Positions 33,904-42,305 of a DNA stretch of 54,628 nt are shown in pieces. Origin of the DNA: Bacillota bacterium (GTDB taxonomy: Bacteria > Bacillota > Clostridia > Christensenellales > CAG-138); assembly GCA_023399275.1 (NCBI GenBank), contig JAEWQH010000113.1, positions 1 through 54,628 of the forward strand, read 5' to 3'. The first letter of the stretch is position 1; every line of letters begins with the position of its first letter. The translations under genes were made by a program, and so were the position numbers. A model generated the notes under the pieces. The model searched no databases, had not been told where the DNA came from, and saw only the letters and a list, made by a program, of their open reading frames with translations.

Positions 33904-34785
33904 ATGTACAGTATGACCGGTTATGGCAAGGGAAGCGCGTCCGCGGACGGACGGGAGATGACGGTGGAGCTCAAGAGCGTCAACCACCGCTACCTCGACG
34001 TCGGCATGCGCCTGCCCCGCCACCTCGCTTTTCTGGAAGACCCGATCCGCTCCGCACTTACCGGCAAGCTCTCGCGCGGGCATGTGGATGTGTTTGTCAA
34101 CTACCGCAACCTGCGCAGCGACGCAAGGAATGTTGAGATCGACGTGCCGCTGCTCAAGGCGTTCGTCGACGCCGCCAGGCAGGCAAATGAATCGCTCGCG
34201 CTTGTGGACGACCTCTCCCTCACCGCTGCGCTCCGCCTGCCGGATGTATCCAATGTGCGCGAGGCGGACGAGGATTCGGCCGCGCTGACCACCCTGCTTT
34301 CCGAGGCGATCGACGGCGCAATCGACGCGCTGCTGACGATGCGCATGCAGGAAGGCGAACGGCTCCGCGCCTATCTTTCCAACTGCGCGGACACGGTCGA
34401 AACGCTCACCGTTCAGATCGCAGCGCGCGCCCCCGTCGTCGTTGAGGAATACCGTGTCAAGCTCAACGAGCGGATCGCAGCCCTGCTCGGCAGCGCCGGC
34501 GTCGAGGTAGACCACGCGCGGCTCGCCACCGAGGTGGCCCTGTTTGCCGACAAAGCTAGCATCGACGAGGAGATTTCCCGCCTGCACAGTCACATTGCGC
34601 AAATGCGGAGCCTCCTGTCCGACCCCGAGCCTGCGGGACGCAAGCTGGACTTCGTCGTGCAGGAGATGAACCGTGAATTCAACACCATCGGTTCAAAAGC
34701 CAACGACGGCGCGCTGACCCGTCTCGTACTCGCCGGTAAAGCAGAGATCGAGAAGATCCGCGAGCAGGTGCAGAACATAGAGTAA
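33904..34785 (+). CDS. yicC: YicC family endoribonuclease
   Basis: A 293-residue YicC/YloC protein, starting with the invariant MYSMTGYGKG and ending with a conserved block KLDFVVQEMNREFNTIGSKAND. Characterised members are endoribonucleases that act in small-RNA turnover. The start at 33904 is set by the conserved N-terminus and GGGGGTGG upstream; eight extra in-frame residues would be non-conserved. It heads the yicC-remA-gmk-rpoZ block, in the same order as in Bacillus. Confidence 0.94.
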   Translation: MYSMTGYGKGSASADGREMTVELKSVNHRYLDVGMRLPRHLAFLEDPIRSALTGKLSRGHVDVFVNYRNLRSDARNVEIDVPLLKAFVDAARQANESLALVDDLSLTAALRLPDVSNVREADEDSAALTTLLSEAIDGAIDALLTMRMQEGERLRAYLSNCADTVETLTVQIAARAPVVVEEYRVKLNERIAALLGSAGVEVDHARLATEVALFADKASIDEEISRLHSHIAQMRSLLSDPEPAGRKLDFVVQEMNREFNTIGSKANDGALTRLVLAGKAEIEKIREQVQNIE

Positions 34786-34848
34786 CCCCTTCCTCCGTTT
34801 GCAGCGCAAATGGAGCGATACGATTCTATTGAGTAGGAGCAGTTCGTT

Positions 34849-35112
34849 ATGATGAACCTGCGGCTTGTGAACATCGGCTTTGGCAACATCGTCTCGGCAG
34901 ACCGCCTGATCGCGATTGTCAGCCCGGAGTCCGCGCCCATCAAGCGCATCGTGCAGGAGGCGCGCGAAAGCGGCCGCCTGATCGACGCGACCTGCGGCCG
35001 GCGCACGCGCGCGGTCGTCATCACGGACAGCGACCACGTGATACTCTCCGCCATTCAGCCGGAGACCATCGCAAACCGGCTCGACAGCAAAGCGGACGAA
35101 GCCGACGACTGA
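34849..35112 (+). CDS. remA: Extracellular matrix regulator RemA (DUF370)
   Basis: An 87-residue DUF370 protein. The sequence NLRLVNIGFGNIVSADRLIAIV and the ATCGRRTRAVVITDSDHVILSA block are diagnostic. In Bacillus subtilis, RemA is an oligomeric DNA-binding protein that activates matrix and osmoprotection genes. Between yicC and gmk is its conserved position across Firmicutes, including species without known biofilm genes. Two adjacent ATG codons (34849, 34852) could serve as start. Confidence 0.94.
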   Translation: MMNLRLVNIGFGNIVSADRLIAIVSPESAPIKRIVQEARESGRLIDATCGRRTRAVVITDSDHVILSAIQPETIANRLDSKADEADD

Positions 35113-35133
35113 AGACGAGAGGAGATCTATTTC

Positions 35134-35763
35134 ATGAAACAAAACAGAAAGGGCCTGCTGCTGGTCATATCCGGGCCTGCGGGCGTAGGAAAAGGCACGA
35201 TCAACCTCTCGCTGATCTCGCGCAACAGCGATATCCGCATGTCTGTCTCCGCAACGACGCGTGCGCCGCGTCCCGGCGAAATCGACGGCGTACACTACTT
35301 CTTCAAGTCCGAAGAGGAGTTTCAGCGGATGATCGACACCGACGCTTTTCTGGAGTATATGCGCGTGTTCAACACGCACTACTACGGAACGCCGAAGAGC
35401 TTCGTCGAGCAGGAACTCGCGGAAGGGCGCAGCGTCATCCTCGAGATCGACGTGCAGGGCGCCATGCGCGTAAAAGCCGCTTATCCGGACGCGGTGCTGA
35501 TCTTCATCGCGCCACCCTCTATGAGCGAGCTGAAATCCCGCCTCATCCATCGCGGAACGGAGAGTTCCGAAGCGATAGAGCGCCGATTTGAAACGGCGTA
35601 TCAGGAGATGCAATTCATCGACCGCTACGATTATGTCGTCGTAAACGACATCCTCGACCTCGCGATCGCGCGCACGGAGGACATCATCTCCGCCGAGCGA
35701 TGCAGAGTAACCCGAAACGGTGGATTGATCGAAAAGCTGCAAGGAGGCAGGAGCGCATTATGA
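35134..35763 (+). CDS. gmk: Guanylate kinase
   Basis: A 209-residue kinase that converts GMP or dGMP to the diphosphate. The P-loop is SGPAGVGKGT near residues 13-22 (Ala replaces the more usual Ser), followed by the GMP-binding SVSATTRAPRPGEIDGVHYFF and FLEYMRVFNTHYYGTP segments. Its stop codon overlaps the rpoZ start (ATGA), so the two are translationally coupled. GAGGAGA precedes the ATG. Confidence 0.97.
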   Translation: MKQNRKGLLLVISGPAGVGKGTINLSLISRNSDIRMSVSATTRAPRPGEIDGVHYFFKSEEEFQRMIDTDAFLEYMRVFNTHYYGTPKSFVEQELAEGRSVILEIDVQGAMRVKAAYPDAVLIFIAPPSMSELKSRLIHRGTESSEAIERRFETAYQEMQFIDRYDYVVVNDILDLAIARTEDIISAERCRVTRNGGLIEKLQGGRSAL

Positions 35764-35960
35764 TGAACTTACCGCTAAACGAACTGATCGAGAAGGCAGG
35801 TTGCCGCTATATGCTGGTGACCGCCGTTGCGCAAAGAGCGCGCCAATTGCAATCGGATCCGGATAAGTTAGACGGCCGCAAACCTGTTTCCGTCGCCGTA
35901 GACGAGCTCTACCAAGGCAAGCTTCATCTGGAATATCCGAAGGAATTCTATCAGGACTGA
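35760..35960 (+). CDS. rpoZ: DNA-directed RNA polymerase omega subunit
   Basis: A 66-residue omega subunit that helps assemble RNA polymerase and can take part in ppGpp sensing. The pattern NLPLNELIEKAGCRYMLVTAVAQRARQL, followed by KPVSVAVDELYQGKL, is typical. It starts at 35760, overlapping the gmk stop, with GGAGG upstream. It ends before a terminator hairpin; in Bacillus the next gene would be coaBC, which is absent here. Confidence 0.93.
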   Translation: MMNLPLNELIEKAGCRYMLVTAVAQRARQLQSDPDKLDGRKPVSVAVDELYQGKLHLEYPKEFYQD

Positions 35961-35977
35961 CCAGGCCCGATTCTCTT

Positions 35978-36000
35978 GCGGGAGCGTCATTCCCGTTTTT
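35978..36000 (+). terminator. Intrinsic terminator after rpoZ
   Basis: A short CGGGA/TCCCG stem with a 7-nt loop is followed by TTTTT (35996-36000), 18 bp after the rpoZ stop. Confidence 0.55.
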
Positions 36001-36041
36001 ATACGACAGGATCAGAATTCTTGCCAAACCCGCAGCCCGGC

Positions 36042-36085
36042 TTTGACTTGGTGCGCGTTTGACTTGCACAGGCCCGCTTGCGGGC
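36042..36085 (+). promoter_or_regulatory. priA leader: tandem TTTGACTTG repeats and a small hairpin
   Basis: TTTGACTTG occurs at 36042-36050 and again at 36058-36066 (16-bp period), followed by a GCCCG/CGGGC hairpin (36072-36085). The TTGACT cores resemble -35 boxes, but no convincing -10 box follows at the right distance. Confidence 0.3.
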
Positions 36086-36170
36086 TATTTGTGGTTTTGG
36101 CACGCATCCGCAAACAGATTTCTTACCCATCAAACAACCCCATACTTCTGCTTACCGGGAGGTGAACGGC

Positions 36171-38456
36171 ATGGAACAAACCTGCGAGGTCATCGTTGAC
36201 ATCGCGCACGCAAATGTGGACCGGCTCTACAGCTACCTTGTACCCGAGGGCATGCAGGTGTCCGCCGGCAGCCATGTGCTCGTGCCGTTCGGCACGGGGA
36301 ACCGGCAGCGCGAGGGCTTCGTCATCCGCGCGACCGAAGCCTCCGGCGGGGCGAACGGCGCCGAGGCGGAACAGTCGCCCGCGCGCAAGCCGCTGCTGCG
36401 CGTCATCGAGCCCTACCCCATCCTCACGCAGGAGCAGATCGAGCTTGCGTACTGGATTCAAAAGAGCTACTACTGCCTACTGGTCGACGCGCTCCGGCTC
36501 ATGATCCCCGCCCAGATGCGCGGCAGCCGCGTGAAGGAGAAGATCGAGCGCACCGTTATGCTCGCGGATCCGGATCGAATCGACGAACAGCTTCGCTCCC
36601 TTCTGGATAAAAGCGGAAAGCCGCGCGCGCCAAAGCAGCACGAGGTGCTCGGACTGCTCAAGACCACCGGACAGGAGATGTCCGTTTCGGACGTGCTGGC
36701 GTTTGTTCCGCAGGCGCAGGGTGCGATCTCGGCGCTCGTCCGGCGCGGCTATGTGGTTGAGGGCGGGCATGTCACCTTCCGCCGGCCAAATATCAGCGCG
36801 CTGTCCGCGGACAAGCAGGTTACACTCAATCCGGCGCAGCAGCGCGCGGTGAACGCGGTCCAGCAAGCCATGGATGCGGAAAGCGGCACGCTCCTGCTGC
36901 ACGGGGTCACCGGCAGCGGCAAGACCGAGGTGTATATGCACGCCATCGAGCGCTGCCTCGCCGCAGGTCGGCAGGCGATCATGCTCGTGCCGGAGATCTC
37001 GCTCACGCCGCAGACCGTCGGGCTCTTTCAGGAGCGGTTTTCAGATGGGATCGCCGTCTTGCACAGCCGGCTCTCCGCAGGCGAGCGCTTCGACGAATGG
37101 CGCAGGCTTCGCCTCGGCAAGGCGCGCGTGGCTGTCGGCGCACGCAGCGCGGTGTTCGCTCCCATGCAAAACGTCGGCCTGATCATCGTAGACGAAGAGC
37201 ACGAGGGCAGCTACCAGAGCGAAACCGTCCCGCGCTACGGCGCGCTGGAGGTGGCGGCCCACCGTGCGAAGCATTTCGGCGCACCGCTGCTGCTCGGCAG
37301 CGCAACGCCATCGCTGCTCTCCTACTACCGCGCACTGTCCGGGCGCTATACGCTGCTGGAGCTGCCGGACCGCGTGCAAAACCGGCCCCTGCCGCATGCG
37401 GAGATCATCGATATGCGCCAGGAATTCCAGGCGGGCAACAACGGAATCTTCAGCGGCAAGCTTGCGCAGTATCTCGGGGAGTGCCTCGAGCGCGGGCAGC
37501 AGGCGATGCTGTTTATCAACCGGCGGGGTTACTCCACATTCGTATCCTGCCGAAACTGCGGCCACGTCGTACAATGCGACAACTGCGATATCTCCATGAC
37601 CTACCACAAGGGCGAAAACCGGCTGCGGTGCCACTTCTGCGGCGCGGCCAAGCCGCTGCCCTCCGTATGCCCTGCCTGCGGCAAGCCGTTTATCAAGTAT
37701 TTCGGCATCGGCACCGAGCAGGTGGAGGAAGCGCTGCATCAGCTTTTTCCGAAGGCCGTTACCCTCCGGATGGATACGGACACGATCCGCACCAAGGACA
37801 GCATGCAGCAGATGCTCGGCGCGTTTGCACGCGGAGAGGCGCAGTTTCTGGTAGGCACACAGATGATCGCCAAGGGGCACGACTTTCCAAATGTAACGCT
37901 CGTTGGCGTGGTCGCGGCGGACGCGACGCTGCTCATCCCAGACTATCGCAGCACGGAGCGCACCTTTCAGCTGCTTACGCAGGTGGCTGGTCGCGCCGGG
38001 CGGGATGAAACACCGGGGCGCGTGGTCATCCAGACCTACTCGCCCGCGCACCCTGCCATCCGCTATGCCAGAAACCACGACTACAAGAGCTTCTACCACT
38101 ACGAGCTGGAGCAGCGAAAGAAAGCCATCTTCCCGCCGTTTTCGCTGTTTGTACGCATCCTGTTCTCTTCGGATGACGAATCCGCGCTGCATACGGCAGT
38201 CTCCGCCTACGCGAGCCAGCTCAAGGACGCACTGGATGAACGGCTCGGCGAAGAGGGTGCGCGCGATCTGCTGCTCTACAGCGCATCGCCAGCGCCCATC
38301 AGGCGCAAACAGCGGGCCTACCGTTACCAAATACTGATCAAGCTGCTGCGCACGGCGCGTCTAAGCGGCGCGATCCAAACGATCTACATGTTCGCCGCAG
38401 ACCACCGCAACGAGATGTTTGCCATGGTCGAGGTGAACCCACAGGATATGTTATGA
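36171..38456 (+). CDS. priA: Primosomal replication restart helicase PriA
   Basis: A 761-residue SF2 helicase that reloads the replisome at stalled forks. The N-terminal DNA-binding domain (CEVIVDIAHANVDRLYSYLVP) is followed by Walker A HGVTGSGKTEVY, the DEEH box IIVDEEHEGSYQSE, and a zinc-binding insertion with eight cysteines (CRNCG, CDNC, CHFCG, CPACG) near residues 460-505. The C-terminal helicase motifs include GTQMIAKGHDFPNVTLVGV. The start at 36171 has GGGAGGTGA upstream. Its last 4 bp overlap the first ABC exporter gene, so the exporter may depend on this transcript. Confidence 0.96.
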   Translation: MEQTCEVIVDIAHANVDRLYSYLVPEGMQVSAGSHVLVPFGTGNRQREGFVIRATEASGGANGAEAEQSPARKPLLRVIEPYPILTQEQIELAYWIQKSYYCLLVDALRLMIPAQMRGSRVKEKIERTVMLADPDRIDEQLRSLLDKSGKPRAPKQHEVLGLLKTTGQEMSVSDVLAFVPQAQGAISALVRRGYVVEGGHVTFRRPNISALSADKQVTLNPAQQRAVNAVQQAMDAESGTLLLHGVTGSGKTEVYMHAIERCLAAGRQAIMLVPEISLTPQTVGLFQERFSDGIAVLHSRLSAGERFDEWRRLRLGKARVAVGARSAVFAPMQNVGLIIVDEEHEGSYQSETVPRYGALEVAAHRAKHFGAPLLLGSATPSLLSYYRALSGRYTLLELPDRVQNRPLPHAEIIDMRQEFQAGNNGIFSGKLAQYLGECLERGQQAMLFINRRGYSTFVSCRNCGHVVQCDNCDISMTYHKGENRLRCHFCGAAKPLPSVCPACGKPFIKYFGIGTEQVEEALHQLFPKAVTLRMDTDTIRTKDSMQQMLGAFARGEAQFLVGTQMIAKGHDFPNVTLVGVVAADATLLIPDYRSTERTFQLLTQVAGRAGRDETPGRVVIQTYSPAHPAIRYARNHDYKSFYHYELEQRKKAIFPPFSLFVRILFSSDDESALHTAVSAYASQLKDALDERLGEEGARDLLLYSASPAPIRRKQRAYRYQILIKLLRTARLSGAIQTIYMFAADHRNEMFAMVEVNPQDML

Positions 38457-40303
38457 AGAAGAATAATCAAAAAACAAAGCAGACTCCAATCGAAAAGCCG
38501 GCGCGCAAAAAGACCAATTGGAAACTCGTTGGCGACCTGCTGCGCGGATACCGCCGCTACCTGGTGTTTGCCGCCGTCAGCGTGCTGCTCTCCACTGCGT
38601 TTTCCTACGCAGTGCCGTATGTGACGAGCTTCACGCTCGACTATGTCATTCAGGGCATCACGACGTCTACCCCCGCCTTTCTGCTGCCGTGGATCGAGTC
38701 GATCGGCGGGCGGGCGTTCTTCATGCGCAGCCTGTTCGTCTGCGGACTGGCGCTGTTCCTCTTTACCGGCATGAACTGCATCTTCACCTTCACGCGCAGG
38801 CAATGCATCGCTTACGCCTCCGAAGGAATGGCGATGCAGCTGCGTAACCGCCTCTATCGCCATCTGGAGGACGTACCCTACGACTACCACAAGCACGCGA
38901 GCACGGGCGACCTCGTGCAGCGCTGCACGTCGGACGTGGACACCGTGCGCCGCTTTGTACACCTGCAGCTGATGGAGATCGTGCGCACGCTCGTGATGTT
39001 CGTCTTTGCCGCGGTTGTGATGTTCTCTGTCAACGTAAAGATGACGCTCATCTCGCTGGCGTTTCTGCCGCTTCTGACGGTAAGCTCGTTCATCTACTTC
39101 CGCTATGTGCAGGAGTATTTCACCGCTTCGGACGAGGCGGAGGGCGCGCTTTCGACCATGCTGCAGGAGAACCTGACTGGTATGCGCGTCGTGCGCGCTT
39201 TCGGCCAGCAAAAGAGCGAGATCGAGAAATTTACGCGGCTCAACAGCACGTTTCGCGAGAAGACCTATAAGCTCATCCGCTTGCTCGGCTTTTACTGGGG
39301 CCTATCGGACAGCGTTGGTTACATCCAGATCGGGCTCTCGCTCTGCATGGGCGTCATCGGGGTCTACCAGGGTACGTTTACGCTCGGCAACGTCGCGCTC
39401 TTTACCACCTATGTCGCCATGCTCACCTGGCCGGTTCGTCAGCTCGGGCGCATACTGGCGGACATGGGCAAGGCCGGCGTCTCGCTGGGCAGGCTAGACG
39501 AGATCCTCTCCGCACCGGTCGAGACGGAGCCGGGCAAGGCGCTCACGCCCAGCCTCGCAGGCGACATCCAGTTTGACAGCGTCTGCTTTGGCTACGATCG
39601 CTACAACGACGTGCTGGACGGCGTGAGCTTCACCGCAAAGCCAGGCCAGACCGTAGCCATCCTCGGCGCGACCGGTTCCGGCAAGACGAGCCTCGTGCAC
39701 CTGCTCCAGCGGCTCTATCTGCGCACCGGCGGAACGCTCACGATCGCCGGAACGGACGTAAACGACATCGAGCACGGGTATCTGCGCCGCAACATCGGCA
39801 TCGTGCTGCAGGAGCCGTTTCTCTACTCGCGCACGATCATGGAAAACATCCGCATCTGCTCGCCCTGCTCTACGGAGGAGGACGTATACTGCGCAGCGCG
39901 CACAGCCAGCGTGCACGAGGTGATCGAGTCCTTTGAGCAGGGTTACGGCACGCTCGTGGGCGAACGCGGCGTCACCCTCTCCGGCGGCCAGCAGCAGCGC
40001 GTCGCCATCGCGCGGACGCTCATGCAAAACGCGCCGATCCTGATTTTCGACGACTCGATGAGCGCGGTCGATTCGGAAACGGACGCGGCCATCCGCCGCT
40101 CGCTGCTCTTGCTGAACCGCGATGGCATCACCTTCCTCATCTCCCACCGTATCACCACGCTGCGCGAGGCGGACAACATCCTCGTGCTGGAGGACGGGCG
40201 CATCACGCAGCAGGGCACGCACGCGGAGCTGATTCATCAGGAGGGACTCTACCGCCGCATCGCGGAGATTCAGGATGCGCTCTTTGACGGAGGCGCCGCA
40301 TGA
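38453..40303 (+). CDS. ABC exporter half-transporter, subunit A (degenerate catalytic site)
   Basis: A 616-residue fusion of six membrane segments and one nucleotide-binding domain, after a Lys-rich cytoplasmic N-terminus. Walker A is GATGSGKT, the signature LSGGQQQR is intact, and the Walker B ILIFDDSMSAVD has Asp where the catalytic Glu should be. The His switch is present (ISHRIT). This pattern marks the non-catalytic-site subunit of a heterodimeric type IV exporter such as TM287/288 or BmrCD. It starts in a 4-bp overlap with priA and is 49 bp before its partner. Substrate unknown: drugs, peptides or lipids are possible. Confidence 0.9.
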   Translation: MKKNNQKTKQTPIEKPARKKTNWKLVGDLLRGYRRYLVFAAVSVLLSTAFSYAVPYVTSFTLDYVIQGITTSTPAFLLPWIESIGGRAFFMRSLFVCGLALFLFTGMNCIFTFTRRQCIAYASEGMAMQLRNRLYRHLEDVPYDYHKHASTGDLVQRCTSDVDTVRRFVHLQLMEIVRTLVMFVFAAVVMFSVNVKMTLISLAFLPLLTVSSFIYFRYVQEYFTASDEAEGALSTMLQENLTGMRVVRAFGQQKSEIEKFTRLNSTFREKTYKLIRLLGFYWGLSDSVGYIQIGLSLCMGVIGVYQGTFTLGNVALFTTYVAMLTWPVRQLGRILADMGKAGVSLGRLDEILSAPVETEPGKALTPSLAGDIQFDSVCFGYDRYNDVLDGVSFTAKPGQTVAILGATGSGKTSLVHLLQRLYLRTGGTLTIAGTDVNDIEHGYLRRNIGIVLQEPFLYSRTIMENIRICSPCSTEEDVYCAARTASVHEVIESFEQGYGTLVGERGVTLSGGQQQRVAIARTLMQNAPILIFDDSMSAVDSETDAAIRRSLLLLNRDGITFLISHRITTLREADNILVLEDGRITQQGTHAELIHQEGLYRRIAEIQDALFDGGAA

Positions 40304-40352
40304 GGCCCGCTGCAGTTGACAGAACCCCGTCTCGAAAGGAGGCGAACCGATA

Positions 40353-42221
40353 ATGTATATAGAAGAACAGGATTTTGCCGCAAAGAAAATCGACGCCGGC
40401 GCTTGGAAACGGCTCTACCGCTACGCACTGCAGCGAAAGAAGCTGTTTGTTTCGATCATCATCTCCATTTTGATCGTGGCGCTGATCGACATCGCCTACC
40501 CGCTGTTTACCAGCTACGCAATCGACCACTTCGTCGTGCCGAAATCGCTGGAAGGGCTCGGCCACTTTGCGCTGGTGTATCTGGCCGTGATCCTCGTGCA
40601 GGGCTGCGGAGTGGTGCTGTTTATCAACCTAACGGGCAAACTCGAGATGTCCATCGCCTACACCATTCGCCAGGATACGTTTCTGCGCCTGCAGGAGCTC
40701 TCGTTTTCTTTCTATGACCGCACGGCGGTCGGCTACATCATGGCGCGCATGATGAGCGATATCTCGCGCCTGTCCGACATGGTCGCCTGGAGCATATTGG
40801 ATATCCTCTGGTCGCTGCTCTATGCACTCGGCTGCATCGCAACGATGTTTGTGCTTTCGTGGAAGCTCGCGCTGATCTCCATCGCGGTTCTGCCGCTGCT
40901 GGCGTTCATCAGCATCCGGCTGCAAAAGCTCATGCTCAAGCACCAGCGCGAAGCGCGTAAGCTCAACTCACGCATCACCGGCGCGTTCAACGAGGGCATC
41001 ATGGGCGCGGTGACGACCAAGACGCTCGTACGCGAGGAGGCCAATGCAAACGAATTCAACGCTCTGACCGGAAAGATGCGCCATGCGAGCATCAAGAGCG
41101 CGCTCGTCTCCGCGTCGTTTTTCCCGATCATCATGTCGCTCGGCGCGGTTGGAACGGGGCTAGCGCTCACACTCGGCGGACAAGGCGTGCTCAACCCCGA
41201 AACAGCCTTTGTCGGCGCACTCTCGGCGGGCACGCTGGTGGCGTTTATCTCCTACTGCACGCAGATTTTCGACCCGATCCAGCAGCTGGCAAATATCCTC
41301 GCCGAGATGCTCGGCTCACAAGCCTCTGCGGAGCGCGTCATCACGCTGATGGATACCAAGCCGGATGTGACGGACACCCCGGACGTACTCAAAAAATACG
41401 GCGACATCCTGCACCCGCACATGGAGAACTGGGAGCCGATCACCGGCAACGTGACGTTTGACCACGTCACCTTCCAGTATAAAAACGGCGAGCGCGTGCT
41501 GGACGACTTTTCGCTCGACGTCAAAGCCGGGCAGACCATCGCGCTCGTCGGCGAAACGGGCGCGGGCAAAAGCACCATCGTCAACCTGCTCTGCCGCTTC
41601 TACGAGCCAACGCAGGGTTCCATCCGCATCGACGGCACCGACTACCGCGAGCGCTCCCAGCTCTGGCTGCAATCCAGCCTCGGCTACGTGCTGCAAACGC
41701 CGCATCTGTTCTCAGGAACCATCCGCGATAACATCCGCTTTGGCAAGCCGGATGCGAGCGATGAGGAAGTGCGCACGGCGGCGCGGCTCGTCCACGCGGA
41801 GCCGTTTATCCTCACGCAGGAGAAGGGCTACGACACGGAGATCGGCGAGAGCGGCGCGCGCCTCTCGACAGGCCAAAAGCAGCTGCTCTCGTTTGCCCGG
41901 GTGGTGCTCAAGGATCCGCGCATCTTCGTGCTGGACGAGGCGACGAGCTCCATCGACACCGAGACCGAGCAGCTGATCCAAAACGCGATCACACACATCC
42001 TCAAGGACCGCACGAGCTTCATCGTCGCCCACCGCCTCTCCACCATCCGCACGGCGGACCGCATCCTCGTCATTCGCAGCGGCAGGATTCAGGAAAGCGG
42101 CACGCACGAGGAACTGCTGCAACTGCGCGGCTACTACTACGACCTTTATACGCAGCAGTTCTGCGAGGATCGCACGGCAGAGTCGCTGGTCTCCGCAAAG
42201 GCACGCCCTTCGGCGGAGTGA
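40353..42221 (+). CDS. ABC exporter half-transporter, subunit B (catalytic Glu present)
   Basis: A 622-residue partner with the same TMD-NBD layout. Walker A is GETGAGKS, Walker B IFVLDEATSSID has the catalytic Glu, and the signature is altered to LSTGQKQ. Combined with subunit A, one composite ATP site is consensus (Walker motifs of B with LSGGQ of A) and one is degenerate (Walker motifs of A with LSTGQ of B). AAAGGAGG precedes the ATG. It ends before a strong bidirectional terminator shared with the convergent XRE/LiaF-like gene, which is a candidate regulator of the pair. Confidence 0.9.
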   Translation: MYIEEQDFAAKKIDAGAWKRLYRYALQRKKLFVSIIISILIVALIDIAYPLFTSYAIDHFVVPKSLEGLGHFALVYLAVILVQGCGVVLFINLTGKLEMSIAYTIRQDTFLRLQELSFSFYDRTAVGYIMARMMSDISRLSDMVAWSILDILWSLLYALGCIATMFVLSWKLALISIAVLPLLAFISIRLQKLMLKHQREARKLNSRITGAFNEGIMGAVTTKTLVREEANANEFNALTGKMRHASIKSALVSASFFPIIMSLGAVGTGLALTLGGQGVLNPETAFVGALSAGTLVAFISYCTQIFDPIQQLANILAEMLGSQASAERVITLMDTKPDVTDTPDVLKKYGDILHPHMENWEPITGNVTFDHVTFQYKNGERVLDDFSLDVKAGQTIALVGETGAGKSTIVNLLCRFYEPTQGSIRIDGTDYRERSQLWLQSSLGYVLQTPHLFSGTIRDNIRFGKPDASDEEVRTAARLVHAEPFILTQEKGYDTEIGESGARLSTGQKQLLSFARVVLKDPRIFVLDEATSSIDTETEQLIQNAITHILKDRTSFIVAHRLSTIRTADRILVIRSGRIQESGTHEELLQLRGYYYDLYTQQFCEDRTAESLVSAKARPSAE

Positions 42222-42252
42222 CACGCAGAAGCAGGCAGCTTTCAACGCAAAA

Positions 42253-42284
42253 GCGCCGCCCGCGTCATATGACGCGGGCGGCGC
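42253..42284. terminator. Perfect 32-bp palindrome, bidirectional terminator
   Basis: A perfect palindrome, with 14-bp arms around a 4-nt loop, lies between the convergent exporter and XRE-regulator genes. On the minus strand it is followed by TTTTG and on the plus strand by CCGTTTTACGG. Confidence 0.8.
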
Positions 42285-42305
42285 CCGTTTTACGGCCTGC
42301 GCCGA

